From Cyclobacteriaceae bacterium (lineage in GTDB: Bacteria > Bacteroidota > Bacteroidia > Cytophagales > Cyclobacteriaceae): a stretch of DNA of 64,000 bases. The notes under the pieces are model-generated. The model was not told the DNA's origin, did not search any database, and saw nothing but the letters and a program-made list of their open reading frames with translations. The stretch covers positions 31,570 through 95,569 of the forward strand of contig JAFIEV010000022.1 in NCBI GenBank assembly GCA_020832305.1, read 5' to 3'. The position numbers and the translations under genes are program-made. Positions 26,891 through 36,466 of this stretch are shown here, one piece after another. Position 1 is the stretch's first letter. Each line of letters opens with the position of its first letter.

Positions 26891-28083
26891 TAGTTAATTA
26901 TTTCACTTGCTAATTTCCGGGTTTCCCGGTCTGTTTGTACGTAATCATCCAACGTAGGCGATTCAATGTATGGCATTTTTGCCAAACAAGATTCAATAAC
27001 GTCAGACATTTGTAAAAAGCCAATTTTTTCTTTCAAAAATGCATCCACTACTACTTCATTTGCCGCGTTGAGCACGCAGGGCATATTGCCGCCGCGGTTC
27101 ATACTATCATATGCCAATTCCAGATTGCGAAATGTTTCCATATCGGGCTGCTCAAAGTTCAACGAAGGGTATCGTGCAAAGTTAAACCTTTCGAAACCAA
27201 CATGGGGTCGCTCCGGATACATTAACGCATACTGTATAGGTAATCGCATATCTGGCAGTCCCATTTGTGCTTTTATCGAGCCATCTTCAAATTGCACCAT
27301 CGAATGAATAATAGATTGCGGATGAACAACCACCTCTATCTGAGAAGATTGTAATCCGAATAACCACTTTGCTTCAATCACTTCCAATCCTTTATTCATT
27401 AACGAAGCAGAGTCTATGGTAATTTTAGCACCCATATCCCAGTTGGGATGTTTCAATGCTTGTTGCGGTTTAATATTTAGCAAATCGCTTATCTTTTTGC
27501 CTCTAAACGGGCCGCCAGAGGCCGTAAGTATAATTTTTTCTATCCGGTTGTGCCATTCTCCGGCCATACATTGAAAAATGGCCGAATGCTCTGAATCTAC
27601 CGGATAAATATTCACTCCCTTTTCCCTTGCTTTCTGTGTCACAAGCTCACCGGCAACCACCAGCGTTTCTTTGTTTGCCAGTGCAATTTGTTTTCCGTAC
27701 TCAATGGCCCTGAGGGTTGGCATCAGTCCTGCGTAACCTACCAAGGCTGTGAGTACCAAGTCAACCGAATCCATTTCAGTAACAGCTGCCACGGCCTTAA
27801 TACCTGCAAAAACCTTTATGTCGAAATTCCTGAGCGCATCTTTGACTACGCCGTACTGGTCCTCACTGGCAATTACTACAGCGTTGGGTCTGAAAGCCAT
27901 TGCCTGCTCAATGAGCAATGATGCATTGCCATTGGCGGTAAGTACTTCAGCCTGCAGACGGTCTGGATGTGCTCTTATTACCTCTAAAGCTTGTTTGCCG
28001 ATTGAGCCCGTTGAGCCCAAAATGGCTATTTTTTTCTTATTTTCTTCCAAAATGTATAATCTAGCAAAAGATACAACCCACAA
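26890..28083 (-). CDS. dxr: 1-deoxy-D-xylulose 5-phosphate reductoisomerase
   Basis: A protein of 397 residues by the ATG at 28083. It has the NADPH-binding motif ILGSTGSIGKQALEVI, the substrate and metal motifs PVDSEHSAIFQC, TASGGPFRG and HPNWDMGAKITIDSASLMNKGLEVIEA, and HPQSIIHSMVQF. It converts DXP to MEP in the non-mevalonate isoprenoid pathway. The first eleven codons do not resemble the family. A TTG at 28050 immediately before EENKKKIAIL would give a 386-residue protein of normal shape, so the true start may be TTG. It lies between the GH3-like gene (23 bases upstream) and rseP. Confidence 0.96.
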   Translation of the reverse strand: MWVVSFARLYILEENKKKIAILGSTGSIGKQALEVIRAHPDRLQAEVLTANGNASLLIEQAMAFRPNAVVIASEDQYGVVKDALRNFDIKVFAGIKAVAAVTEMDSVDLVLTALVGYAGLMPTLRAIEYGKQIALANKETLVVAGELVTQKAREKGVNIYPVDSEHSAIFQCMAGEWHNRIEKIILTASGGPFRGKKISDLLNIKPQQALKHPNWDMGAKITIDSASLMNKGLEVIEAKWLFGLQSSQIEVVVHPQSIIHSMVQFEDGSIKAQMGLPDMRLPIQYALMYPERPHVGFERFNFARYPSLNFEQPDMETFRNLELAYDSMNRGGNMPCVLNAANEVVVDAFLKEKIGFLQMSDVIESCLAKMPYIESPTLDDYVQTDRETRKLASEIIN

Positions 28084-28106
28084 AGAGGCAAATTGTCACA
28101 AATTTT

Positions 28107-29603
28107 TTACTTTTTATATGGTAATAACTCATCAACTATGCTTCTGTCGTTTGATAAGCGTGGTACTTTATTTTGTCCGCCCAACTTTCCTTTTGATTTC
28201 ATATAACGAATAAATGCATCTTCCTGAAGAGAAATAATATGCAGAGGGCTTAGTACTTTGCCACTTACCAGATCGAAATAATAGCTATTGAGTTTTTGCA
28301 ATGACTCATCTAGCAGGGAGGCAAATGCATCCATATCTGAGGGTTCTTTGGCAAATGATACAAACCATTCATGCCGTGGGAGTCCATCACCAGGGTTAAC
28401 CTGTGGTGCAACAGTAAATTCCAGAATTTCGGTTTCAGGAAAAGCCCGTGTGGCCGCTTTCATAGCTTTTTCAACTTCTTCCCCTATCACATGCTCTCCA
28501 AAAGCTGAGATAAAATGCTTTATCCTGCCGCTAACGATAAGCCGGTAGGGATCTTTGCTTACAAATTTTACGGTATCTCCAAGTGAATATGCCCAAAGCC
28601 CGGCATTATTACTCAATACAATGGCATAATTTACGCCAAGTTCTACCTCGCCTATGGTGAGTCTGGGCGGGTTTTCTTCGAAATACCTGTCGGCGGGAAT
28701 AAACTCATAAAAAATTCCGGCATTGAGCAAAAGCAACAATCCATCTTCGTGTTGTTTATCCTGGAAGGCGATAAAACCTTCGGAGGCAGGATACAGCTCT
28801 ATCGAATCAACTTCCCTGCCTATAGATTCATACAACCGGGCGCGGTAAGGCTCAAAATTAACACCGCCATAAACAAACAGAGAAAACCCGGGAAATACTT
28901 CCCCGACCTTACGGCCTGTTTTTTCAATGATTTTATCAAAATACATTTGCACCCATGGCGGAATACCCGATATCAGCGACATATTAACTGGTAAGGTTTC
29001 TTCTACAATACGGTCAATTTTCGCTTCAAAGTCCTCCATGATGTTGGTTTCATAACTGGGCATCTGATTGGTGCGCAAAATAGAAGGTACATGATGATTG
29101 ACAATCCCCGACAGCCTGCCGTAATGTATGCCTCCTTTTTTTGACATTACAGGGCTCCCTGAAATAAACATCAACCGGCCGTCAAAAAAGGCTGAATTGC
29201 CTGTTTCGTGCACATAATTAAGCAGGGCATCCCTGGCTCCATTGATGTGGTTTGGCATAGAAGCCCGGGTAAGGGGTATGAATTTGGTGCCAGATGTAGT
29301 CCCTGATGTTTTTGCAAAATAAAGCGGCTTGCCAGGCCAAAGTACATCCTGCTCGCCGTTGATGATGCGTTCAATCCATGTACTGATGCCTTCATAATCG
29401 CGAACTGGTACATTTTTCACAAAATCAGCATGACTTTGAATGGTGCTAAAACCATGTTCCTTTCCAAAAGCGGTATTAGAAGCTTTTGAAATGAGCTCTT
29501 TGAAAACCGCTTCCTGGGTTTGCACCGGCTTACTCATCCATTTTTTTTGCCGGCTCACTATAAATGATGCAATTGGCTTGCTGAAAAATGATCTGATTCC
29601 CAT
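28107..29603 (-). CDS. GH3 auxin-responsive-promoter-like acyl-adenylating enzyme
   Basis: A 498-residue protein of the GH3 family, an ANL-type adenylating fold. Visible motifs are FAKTSGTTSGTKFIPLT (about 108-124, phosphate loop), YPASEGFIAFQ (about 266-276) and a C-terminal domain containing VSGRIKHFISAFGEHV (about 358-373). Plant GH3 proteins conjugate amino acids to acyl acids such as jasmonate or auxin. Bacteroidota homologues are widespread but their substrate is unknown. It is first in an apparent operon with dxr and rseP, which hints at envelope or lipid chemistry but proves nothing. Confidence 0.88.
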   Translation of the reverse strand: MGIRSFFSKPIASFIVSRQKKWMSKPVQTQEAVFKELISKASNTAFGKEHGFSTIQSHADFVKNVPVRDYEGISTWIERIINGEQDVLWPGKPLYFAKTSGTTSGTKFIPLTRASMPNHINGARDALLNYVHETGNSAFFDGRLMFISGSPVMSKKGGIHYGRLSGIVNHHVPSILRTNQMPSYETNIMEDFEAKIDRIVEETLPVNMSLISGIPPWVQMYFDKIIEKTGRKVGEVFPGFSLFVYGGVNFEPYRARLYESIGREVDSIELYPASEGFIAFQDKQHEDGLLLLLNAGIFYEFIPADRYFEENPPRLTIGEVELGVNYAIVLSNNAGLWAYSLGDTVKFVSKDPYRLIVSGRIKHFISAFGEHVIGEEVEKAMKAATRAFPETEILEFTVAPQVNPGDGLPRHEWFVSFAKEPSDMDAFASLLDESLQKLNSYYFDLVSGKVLSPLHIISLQEDAFIRYMKSKGKLGGQNKVPRLSNDRSIVDELLPYKK

Positions 29604-29726
29604 ATGACTGCAAAAGTAATAAAAAACACTGTGTCAATTTGTCTTTATTTTTTTTCTAAACCTACTTGCACAGTTTTTACGTTATATAGCTGAATACAGA
29701 ATTTGACCATAAAACGAATTGAGGCT

Positions 29727-31181
29727 ATGCTAAAACATGCAGTCACCATCATTTTAGCTTTTGTGTCGGGGGTAGCCGGCGCTGCATTATATCAATGGTA
29801 CGGACAAAAAGCCGAGAAAAATGGCACAAGTCCATTTTTTACACATTACGATGAAAGGCCCTATGACGGCGCTTTCAGATATACTGAAAATTACGAGAAG
29901 GACGAGGTGCAGGAAGGCCATGAAACGGCCATGGATTTTGTCTTTGCCTCCAAAGTGAGCACCCCCAGCGTAGTTTATCTCAAAACCATGTTGCGTGTAC
30001 CGCAGGCAAGCACATGGATGGAATGGTTTTTTGGCAACCAGGGTGCACAAGCCATCAGCTCCGGATCCGGCGTTATTTATTCATCTGACGGATATATCAT
30101 TACCAATAACCACGTAATCGAATCGGCCGAAGATATAGAAGTGGTTATTCAAAAAAGGACCTTTAAAGCCAGTGTGGTGGGTACCGATCCTTCCAGTGAT
30201 CTGGCCGTTCTGAAAATAGAGGCTCAGGGTCTGCCTTTTATCCGTTTTACCTCTTCACAGGAAGTACAGGTGGGTGAAAGGGTGCTGGCGGTGGGCAATC
30301 CTTTTAACCTTACATCTACAGTAACCGCGGGTATTGTGAGCGCAAAGGGAAGAGAGTTGAATATTCTTCGCAGCGTGTTCCCGATAGAATCCTTTATTCA
30401 GACTGATGCGGCTATAAATCCGGGTAACAGTGGAGGAGCGCTGGTAAATATGCGTGGGGAGCTGGTGGGCATCAATACCGCCATTTTGTCAAAAACAGGC
30501 TCTTATGCCGGCTATGGTTTTGCCGTGCCTTCTGATATCGTTAAAAAAGTTGTTGACGACCTCATCAACTTTGGCGAAGTGCAAAAGGCTTTCTTTGGGG
30601 CTGAAGTACTCGATATCAATTCAGACATTGCCGAAAAACTCAAGCTTAACTCTTACGATGGCGTGGTGGTTGGTTATGTACAGGAAAGTGGCGGTGCCTC
30701 CAGGGCAGGTATTGAGAAAAGTGATATCATTTTAAAAATTAACGGACAAAATGTAAACAGCCGAAGCGAATTTGAGGAAATCCTCAGTTATCATTCGCCT
30801 GGTGACCAGATCAATGTTGTTTTTCGCCGCAACCAGAAAACAATCAGCAGTAAGGTAGTGCTTACCAACCGTGAAGGCACCACCGAAATCCTGCAAAGGG
30901 AAATTTATACCTCCCGTGTGCTGGGCGCCGATCTGGAGCGGGTGTCGAAAGTAGAACGCGACCTGTATGGCATAGAACATGGGGTACGCATCGTTAAGGT
31001 TCGCAGCGGATTTATCAGACAGCTGCGACTTGAAGAGGGATTTATCGTAGCCTATATCAATAAAATTCCAATCAAGGATGCTGAGACCCTCAACGATATA
31101 CTGGAAAAAATCCGAGGCAGGGTAGTCATTGAAGGCGTTAATCGCCGGGGTAAATGGGAGCAACACCGATATTATTTCTAA
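29727..31181 (+). CDS. HtrA/DegP-type periplasmic serine protease
   Basis: From the ATG at 29727 the protein has 484 residues and begins with a signal or anchor helix (LKHAVTIILAFVSGVAGAALY). The frame opens eight codons earlier at 29703. The trypsin-like domain has His129 (NNHVI), Asp158 (SSDLAVLKI) and Ser235 (NPGNSGGAL). Two PDZ domains follow, the first at about 285-375 (GASRAGIEKSDIILKING) and a second, more divergent one to the end. It degrades or refolds damaged envelope proteins. It is a single gene, divergent from the GH3-dxr-rseP operon, with about 120 bases between the starts. Confidence 0.93.
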   Translation: MLKHAVTIILAFVSGVAGAALYQWYGQKAEKNGTSPFFTHYDERPYDGAFRYTENYEKDEVQEGHETAMDFVFASKVSTPSVVYLKTMLRVPQASTWMEWFFGNQGAQAISSGSGVIYSSDGYIITNNHVIESAEDIEVVIQKRTFKASVVGTDPSSDLAVLKIEAQGLPFIRFTSSQEVQVGERVLAVGNPFNLTSTVTAGIVSAKGRELNILRSVFPIESFIQTDAAINPGNSGGALVNMRGELVGINTAILSKTGSYAGYGFAVPSDIVKKVVDDLINFGEVQKAFFGAEVLDINSDIAEKLKLNSYDGVVVGYVQESGGASRAGIEKSDIILKINGQNVNSRSEFEEILSYHSPGDQINVVFRRNQKTISSKVVLTNREGTTEILQREIYTSRVLGADLERVSKVERDLYGIEHGVRIVKVRSGFIRQLRLEEGFIVAYINKIPIKDAETLNDILEKIRGRVVIEGVNRRGKWEQHRYYF

Positions 31182-31243
31182 TTGAGGTTTTATAATCGCA
31201 TAGGGATGCACTAATTTTGCGCCTTTAAAAATTGAAATGCGCT

Positions 31244-31834
31244 ATGAAAATATTGGTGGATCCCCGTGCAAAAGGTCTTATTTTTGATTTAGATGGAACG
31301 CTGGTCGACAGCATGCCCCTGCACTATGAAGCCTGGAAAGAGATTTGCCTGACCATCAATTACGATTTTACTGAAAAATTTTTTTATGACAGGGCTGGAG
31401 TTTCGGCCGACAGTATTTTTGCGGAAATAAAAGAAATTACCGGCCTCGATTTTGACCCACACGACATGGCCATCAAAAAGGAAGTCTTGTACGACAGCAA
31501 GACCGACAGACTATCACTGGTTGCACCGGTTATGGAAGTGGTGGAATTATATCATGGCAAATTGCCCATGGCCATAGGAACGGGTAGTCCCGGCCCCAAT
31601 TCCTGGGAGGCGGTAAGAAAAATGGGTTTGGATAAATATTTTGAGATCCTGGTTTCAAAAAATGACGTGCCGCATCCCAAACCAGCGCCAGATACTTTTT
31701 TACGTGCTGCTGAGCTTATTGGCATTGAACCTTCCTTCATTCAGGTATTTGAAGATGGTGACCCCGGTATACAGGCTGCCAAAAGTGCCGGAATGATGGT
31801 TACCGATATCCGGCCTTATGTAAAGAGCAGGTGA
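31244..31834 (+). CDS. HAD-superfamily phosphatase (beta-phosphoglucomutase-like)
   Basis: A 196-residue enzyme, or 200 from the ATG at 31232. Motif I is GLIFDLDGTLVDSMPLHYEAW with nucleophile Asp and acid/base Asp two residues on. Motif II is GTGSP, motif III is the lysine in HPKPAPDTFL, and motif IV is FEDGDPGIQAAKSAGM. It has a helical C1 cap. This arrangement is typical of small sugar-phosphate phosphatases and phosphomutases such as YqaB/YfbT types. The sequence cannot settle the substrate. A TAATTTTG box at 31212-31219 is a likely -7 element and favours the 31244 start. Confidence 0.88.
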   Translation: MKILVDPRAKGLIFDLDGTLVDSMPLHYEAWKEICLTINYDFTEKFFYDRAGVSADSIFAEIKEITGLDFDPHDMAIKKEVLYDSKTDRLSLVAPVMEVVELYHGKLPMAIGTGSPGPNSWEAVRKMGLDKYFEILVSKNDVPHPKPAPDTFLRAAELIGIEPSFIQVFEDGDPGIQAAKSAGMMVTDIRPYVKSR

Positions 31835-31995
31835 TCAAAGGTTTTTTAAACGAAAGTACTGAGACAGGAGCGTCGAATCCAAAAAGCACATGACCAACCA
31901 AAAGGCAAATCATCATCCCTGTATTTGCTGAACTCAGCCTGAAGTTTTTGAATATACCATTCGAGGCACTGTTATAGGTCAAGAATCTGGTCTGC

Positions 31996-32028
31996 AACTT
32001 TTCCAAAGTTCCAAACTTTGGAAAAGTT
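31996..32028. repeat. Perfect 13-bp inverted repeat
   Basis: AACTTTTCCAAAG (31996-32008) and its exact complement (32016-32028) are separated by 7 bases. There is no T-tract after it. It looks like a dispersed short palindromic repeat of the kind found in Bacteroidota intergenic regions. Confidence 0.7.
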
Positions 32029-32210
32029 ATGTCTAATGACTTTTAATATACAGGGTGGACTTCGAGTCTTTTGGTGTCGCCGATTCTAACAATAACGTGA
32101 AATTGATCAGACCTGAGGCAATGGGTATCGATTACAATCGAAATAGGATTATCCTACTGCCGTAGAAAAAACCGATAATTTTCATCTGTTTAATTTTCTT
32201 TTCAGCGGTG

Positions 32211-32286
32211 AGATGGAACCTTTGACGACTAAAATAATCATTGCACTGTGTGTCTAATGATTATTTTAGTCGTGTCGGTTTCATCT
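32211..32286. repeat. 76-base two-part palindrome, MITE-like or structured RNA
   Basis: The inner stem is a perfect 18-bp inverted repeat (32225-32242 with 32256-32273) around a 13-base loop. The outer stem pairs AGATGGAACC (32211-32220) with GGTTTCATCT (32277-32286), with one G-U pair. The two stems are separated by 4 and 3 unpaired bases. It is not followed by a T-tract. Confidence 0.75.
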
Positions 32287-32423
32287 TCCTTTATTTATTG
32301 TACATAATCTGTCGATTTTCTAATTACGAATAAGATTATATGCCTTCAGCTTGGTAAATTTGCAACCCGAAACATTATTTCTATGCAGAAGAGGGATAGT
32401 AGTATCAATTTTATCAGCAGATC

Positions 32424-34637
32424 GTGATTTTTTACATCAAAGATATTTTAAACCGTTTTTGGCAGATCAATGCTATATACAGACATACCGTTTTGCTGCT
32501 GGCCATCATTTGTATTCTGCCATCATTTGCGTATGCTCAAAAGGTAAATGCCCGCTATACTTATTATATACAAAAAGCCAGGGGAGAGATTATTGTAGAT
32601 GGTGTATTAGATGAAGCTGACTGGTTTTCTGCCCAGATTGCGGGAAATTTCCATCAGGTTTTGCCAATGGATACCAGCCGTGCATGGGCCAGAACAGAAG
32701 TGAGGCTAACTTATGATGACAGGGCCATATATATGATGGCGGTTTGTTTTGATTCCCTGCCAGGAGGCATGGTTGTCGAATCAATGCGCCGGGATTTTAT
32801 GTTTGGCCGAAATGATAATTTTCTGGTTTTTATAGATCCATTCGAAGATCAGAATAACGGATTCAGCTTTGGCGCCAATGCTGCAGGGGCCCAATGGGAT
32901 GGTTTTATGTTTGACGGTGGCTTTATGGATCTGGGTTGGGACAATAAATGGGAGTCGGCTGTGAAGTATTACGAAGGTTTCTGGATATTTGAATGTGCCA
33001 TTCCTTATAAAAGCATCCGCTACAAAAAAGGACTTAAAGAGTGGGGGATAAATTTTAGCCGACTCGATTTAAAGCTCAATGAAAAATCAGCATGGGCTCC
33101 GGTTCCACGTCAATTTCCCACAGCCTCCCTTGCATATACCGGAAGATTGATCTGGGATGCCCCACCACCCGACCCTGGGACCAATATTTCAATTATACCC
33201 TACATTGCAGGGAGTAGCATAGGGCCCAAAGGTTCGCCTGAGGGAAGCGGCAACCAGTTTGATTTTGGTGCAGATGTTAAGGTATCGATAACGCCCTCTC
33301 TAAACCTCGATCTTACAGTAAATCCTGATTTCTCCCAGGTGGAAGTAGATCGTCAAATCACCAATTTGAGCCGGTTTGAATTATTTTTTCCGGAGCGGAG
33401 ACAGTTTTTCCTGGAAAACAGCGACCTCTTTGCCAGCTTTGGCACCCGCGAAATACGTCCTTTTTTTTCCAGAAGAGTCGGTTTGAATTCACCCATACAC
33501 TATGGCGCCCGATTAAGTGGCAGGGTAGACCGGAACTGGCGCGTTGGACTCATGAATGTGCAAACTGGTCAGGATCCGCTAACCGGGCCGCAAAATTATT
33601 CTGTGGCGGCGGTACAGCGAAGGGTATTTTCCCGTTCCAATATTGCGGCTATGGTGGTCAACCGCAATGCCACTGATTTCAGGCCCGATGCAGACAGTAG
33701 CTTTTCGGCCTATAATCGAAATGTAGCCCTTGAATACAACCTTCTGAGTTCCGATAACATCTGGACAGGAAAAATCATGTTCCACAAAACATTCAGTCCG
33801 GGTGTGCAAAGCCAGGATTTTACCCAGGCTGCCCATATTCAATACAATAACCGCAAACTGCAGATGCAATGGCGGCATGAATATGTAGGCAAAAACTATA
33901 ATGCAGAAGTTGGTTATGTGCCGCGTACAGGTTATTTCTCTGTAGGCCCCACCATCGGATACAGATTTTTCCCCAAAATCAAATCCATTGTAAGTCATGG
34001 CCCTATGCTGGTAACCAACACCATTTTCAGTCCAGATATGCAATTGACCGACAGTGAAAGCTATATCAATTATTCTATTGAATTTCTTGACCGCAGTGAA
34101 GCGGGAATTTGGGTAAGCAACGATTACATTATGCTGCTCGACCCATTTGACCCTACCAATACCGACGGAGAAAAACTCGAAAGGGGCTCTGATTATCGAT
34201 GGAATGCCTTTGGTGTATATTTCAGATCAACGCAGGTTAATAATTTTATTTACAACCTCGAAACCCGGCATGGTGGGTATTTTGGCGGCTGGCGGGACAA
34301 TGTTTCGGGTGGTGCGGGTTACAGGTTTCAGCCTTATGGCAGCATAAGTTGCGATTTCTCTTACAACGACATTCAAATGCCTGAGCCTTTCAAAAGCACA
34401 GAATTCTGGCTGGTCAGCCCAAGGCTCGACATTACTTTTACCAATACCATATTTCTCACTACATTTATGCAATACAATGCCCAGGTTGACAATATTAACC
34501 TGAATGCCCGTTTTCAATGGCGCTTTAAACCTGCCAGTGATTTCTTTCTGGTGTATACCGAAAATTATCTGCCTGGTGATTTTACATCTAAAAACAGAGC
34601 ACTGGTTTTTAAGCTAACCTACTGGTATAATATTTAA
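32424..34637 (+). CDS. DUF5916 protein with N-terminal CBM9-like domain
   Basis: A 737-residue exported protein. A signal peptide ends near residue 39 (ICILPSFAYAQ). A carbohydrate-binding family-9-like beta-sandwich follows (about 48-240, GEIIVDGVLDEADWFSA at its start). The rest is a long DUF5916 beta-barrel-like domain (about 260-737, with FFPERRQFFLENSDLF) ending in an aromatic strand (ALVFKLTYWYNI). The family is common in Bacteroidota and is thought to sit in the outer membrane. Its function is unknown. It ends four bases before the SLC13 transporter, so the two are probably co-transcribed. Confidence 0.88.
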   Translation: MIFYIKDILNRFWQINAIYRHTVLLLAIICILPSFAYAQKVNARYTYYIQKARGEIIVDGVLDEADWFSAQIAGNFHQVLPMDTSRAWARTEVRLTYDDRAIYMMAVCFDSLPGGMVVESMRRDFMFGRNDNFLVFIDPFEDQNNGFSFGANAAGAQWDGFMFDGGFMDLGWDNKWESAVKYYEGFWIFECAIPYKSIRYKKGLKEWGINFSRLDLKLNEKSAWAPVPRQFPTASLAYTGRLIWDAPPPDPGTNISIIPYIAGSSIGPKGSPEGSGNQFDFGADVKVSITPSLNLDLTVNPDFSQVEVDRQITNLSRFELFFPERRQFFLENSDLFASFGTREIRPFFSRRVGLNSPIHYGARLSGRVDRNWRVGLMNVQTGQDPLTGPQNYSVAAVQRRVFSRSNIAAMVVNRNATDFRPDADSSFSAYNRNVALEYNLLSSDNIWTGKIMFHKTFSPGVQSQDFTQAAHIQYNNRKLQMQWRHEYVGKNYNAEVGYVPRTGYFSVGPTIGYRFFPKIKSIVSHGPMLVTNTIFSPDMQLTDSESYINYSIEFLDRSEAGIWVSNDYIMLLDPFDPTNTDGEKLERGSDYRWNAFGVYFRSTQVNNFIYNLETRHGGYFGGWRDNVSGGAGYRFQPYGSISCDFSYNDIQMPEPFKSTEFWLVSPRLDITFTNTIFLTTFMQYNAQVDNINLNARFQWRFKPASDFFLVYTENYLPGDFTSKNRALVFKLTYWYNI

Positions 34638-34641
34638 ATGA

Positions 34642-36414
34642 ATGGAACAAAATCTGGTATTTGCAGCATTAATTTTTGTGTTGATTTTATTTGCCTGGGG
34701 TAAATGGAGGCATGATTTGGTAGCGCTTATGGCTTTGTTCTTTTTGGTAGTTACGGGCATTGTAGCGCCAGATGAAGCTTTTTCAGGTTTTGCCCATCCG
34801 GCAGTTATTACGGTCGCGGCAGTGCTTATCATTGGTAAGGCGCTGGAATATTCAGGAATTGTTGATCTCATAGGACGCTGGGTAGCAAAAGCCGGCAATA
34901 ACCTCACTTTACAGATTTTTGCACTTTCTGCTTTGGTAGCCGTGGCTTCGGCTTTTATGAATAATGTAGGTGCACTGGCAATTTTAATGCCGGTTGCCAT
35001 ACAATTATCACGCAAAGGTGGTCATCCTCCTTCCTATCTGCTTATGCCTGTAGCATTTGCTTCACTGTTTGGGGGTATGATCACCCTGATTGGTACACCA
35101 CCCAATATCATCATTGCCTCATTTAGGGCATCACATAGTGGTGAACCTTTCAGTATGTTTGACTTCGCACCTGTGGGCCTGGCACTCAGCATACTGGGAA
35201 TAATTTTTATTGCCCTGGTGGGTTGGCGTCTGCTGCCGAAACGAAAATCCCCCAAATCGGGTAAAGATTTGTTCAATATCGATGACTATATCGCTGAAAT
35301 ACATGCCAGAAAAGATTCTTTGGCCACTGGCAAAACCTTGCAGGAATTAATAGAAATGAGTAAGGCCGACATTCAGATTTTAGGTCTGGTCAGAAATAAT
35401 CAAAGAATACACGCGCCTCAATTTTCGGAAACTCTTCAAAACAAAGACATCCTCATTATAGAAACAGCTGCTGATGAATTGAAAACTTTTATCGACGACA
35501 CGGGATTAGTAATCGGCAGCAATAAAAAATTCAGAATCGATGCAGAAGGTTCTGATCGCATTGCCATTACCGAAGCGATCGTTACTTCAGAATCATCACT
35601 CATCGGACAATCGGCCTCTTCTCTGAAGATGAGAAGCCGATATGGTATAAATATCCTTGCCATTGCCCGCAAAGACCGAAAGATTCTGCGCCGTATTGAC
35701 AGGGTTCATTTTAAATCAGGTGATGTTTTACTGCTTCAGGGCAGAGAGCATCTTTTGCACGATACCATTCAGGCTATGGATTGTTTGCCGTTGGCACAAA
35801 GAGAACTGAAGCTGGGCTACAAAACCAAAATACCTACTGCCTTAAGTTTGTTTGGCATTAGTATTATTCTGGTTGTTTCAGGTATTTTGCCGGTTGACAT
35901 TTCATTTAGCATAGCTGCTGTAGCCATGGTTGTGGCCGGAGTGCTTCCTATAAATGAAATGTATAAAAGTATTGATTGGCCGGTCATCGTTTTACTGGCA
36001 GCCATGATCCCTTTTGGCATGGCTATGGAAAATACGGGAGGTGCCAAAAGTATTGCTGAGATGGTGGTACTCTATGGAGAAACACTCCAGCCCTGGGCAC
36101 TTTTAACTATGATTATGATTATCACCATTCTTCTTTCGAGCATTATCAACAACGCTGCTACAGTTGTGCTCATGGCTCCGATAGTTTTAGGGATATCCCA
36201 GTCGCTCGATTATGCAGCAGATCCCTTTCTCATGACGGTGGCTGTTGGCGCTTCTTCTGCTTTTTTAACACCTATTGGCCATCAATCCAATACCCTGGTT
36301 ATGGGCCCGGGTGGTTATAAATTTACAGACTACACCCTAATGGGCTTACCCATTGTTATTTTGATATGTCTTGCAGGCATACCGATGATTATGTATTTCT
36401 GGCCATTGCAATAG
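34642..36414 (+). CDS. SLC13/DASS-family transporter with RCK_C regulatory domains
   Basis: A 590-residue inner-membrane protein. It has two hydrophobic halves with the family's ion-binding hairpins: MNNVGALAILMPVAIQLS and GTPPNIIIASFRA in the first, SIINNAATVVLMAPIVLG and GHQSNTLVMGPG in the second. They are split by a soluble insert of two TrkA-C/RCK_C modules (about 205-385). Relatives import dicarboxylates, sulfate or similar anions with sodium. The RCK_C insert is typical of the sulfate or unknown-substrate branch. It directly follows the DUF5916 gene. Confidence 0.9.
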   Translation: MEQNLVFAALIFVLILFAWGKWRHDLVALMALFFLVVTGIVAPDEAFSGFAHPAVITVAAVLIIGKALEYSGIVDLIGRWVAKAGNNLTLQIFALSALVAVASAFMNNVGALAILMPVAIQLSRKGGHPPSYLLMPVAFASLFGGMITLIGTPPNIIIASFRASHSGEPFSMFDFAPVGLALSILGIIFIALVGWRLLPKRKSPKSGKDLFNIDDYIAEIHARKDSLATGKTLQELIEMSKADIQILGLVRNNQRIHAPQFSETLQNKDILIIETAADELKTFIDDTGLVIGSNKKFRIDAEGSDRIAITEAIVTSESSLIGQSASSLKMRSRYGINILAIARKDRKILRRIDRVHFKSGDVLLLQGREHLLHDTIQAMDCLPLAQRELKLGYKTKIPTALSLFGISIILVVSGILPVDISFSIAAVAMVVAGVLPINEMYKSIDWPVIVLLAAMIPFGMAMENTGGAKSIAEMVVLYGETLQPWALLTMIMIITILLSSIINNAATVVLMAPIVLGISQSLDYAADPFLMTVAVGASSAFLTPIGHQSNTLVMGPGGYKFTDYTLMGLPIVILICLAGIPMIMYFWPLQ

Positions 36415-36466
36415 TTTCTGTAAACGACCGCTGGTTTTTCGGGCAGATAAATTTAAGAATGCCAGC

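Larger units (their letters stand above)
31835..32423. other. 589-base gene-free region with palindromes
   Basis: No convincing coding frame is present on either strand. The region holds two large palindromes (31996-32028 and 32211-32286). It also holds a TAAATTTG box at 32355-32362 that may be the -7 element of the next gene. It is the most structure-rich non-coding stretch of the window. Confidence 0.6.
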
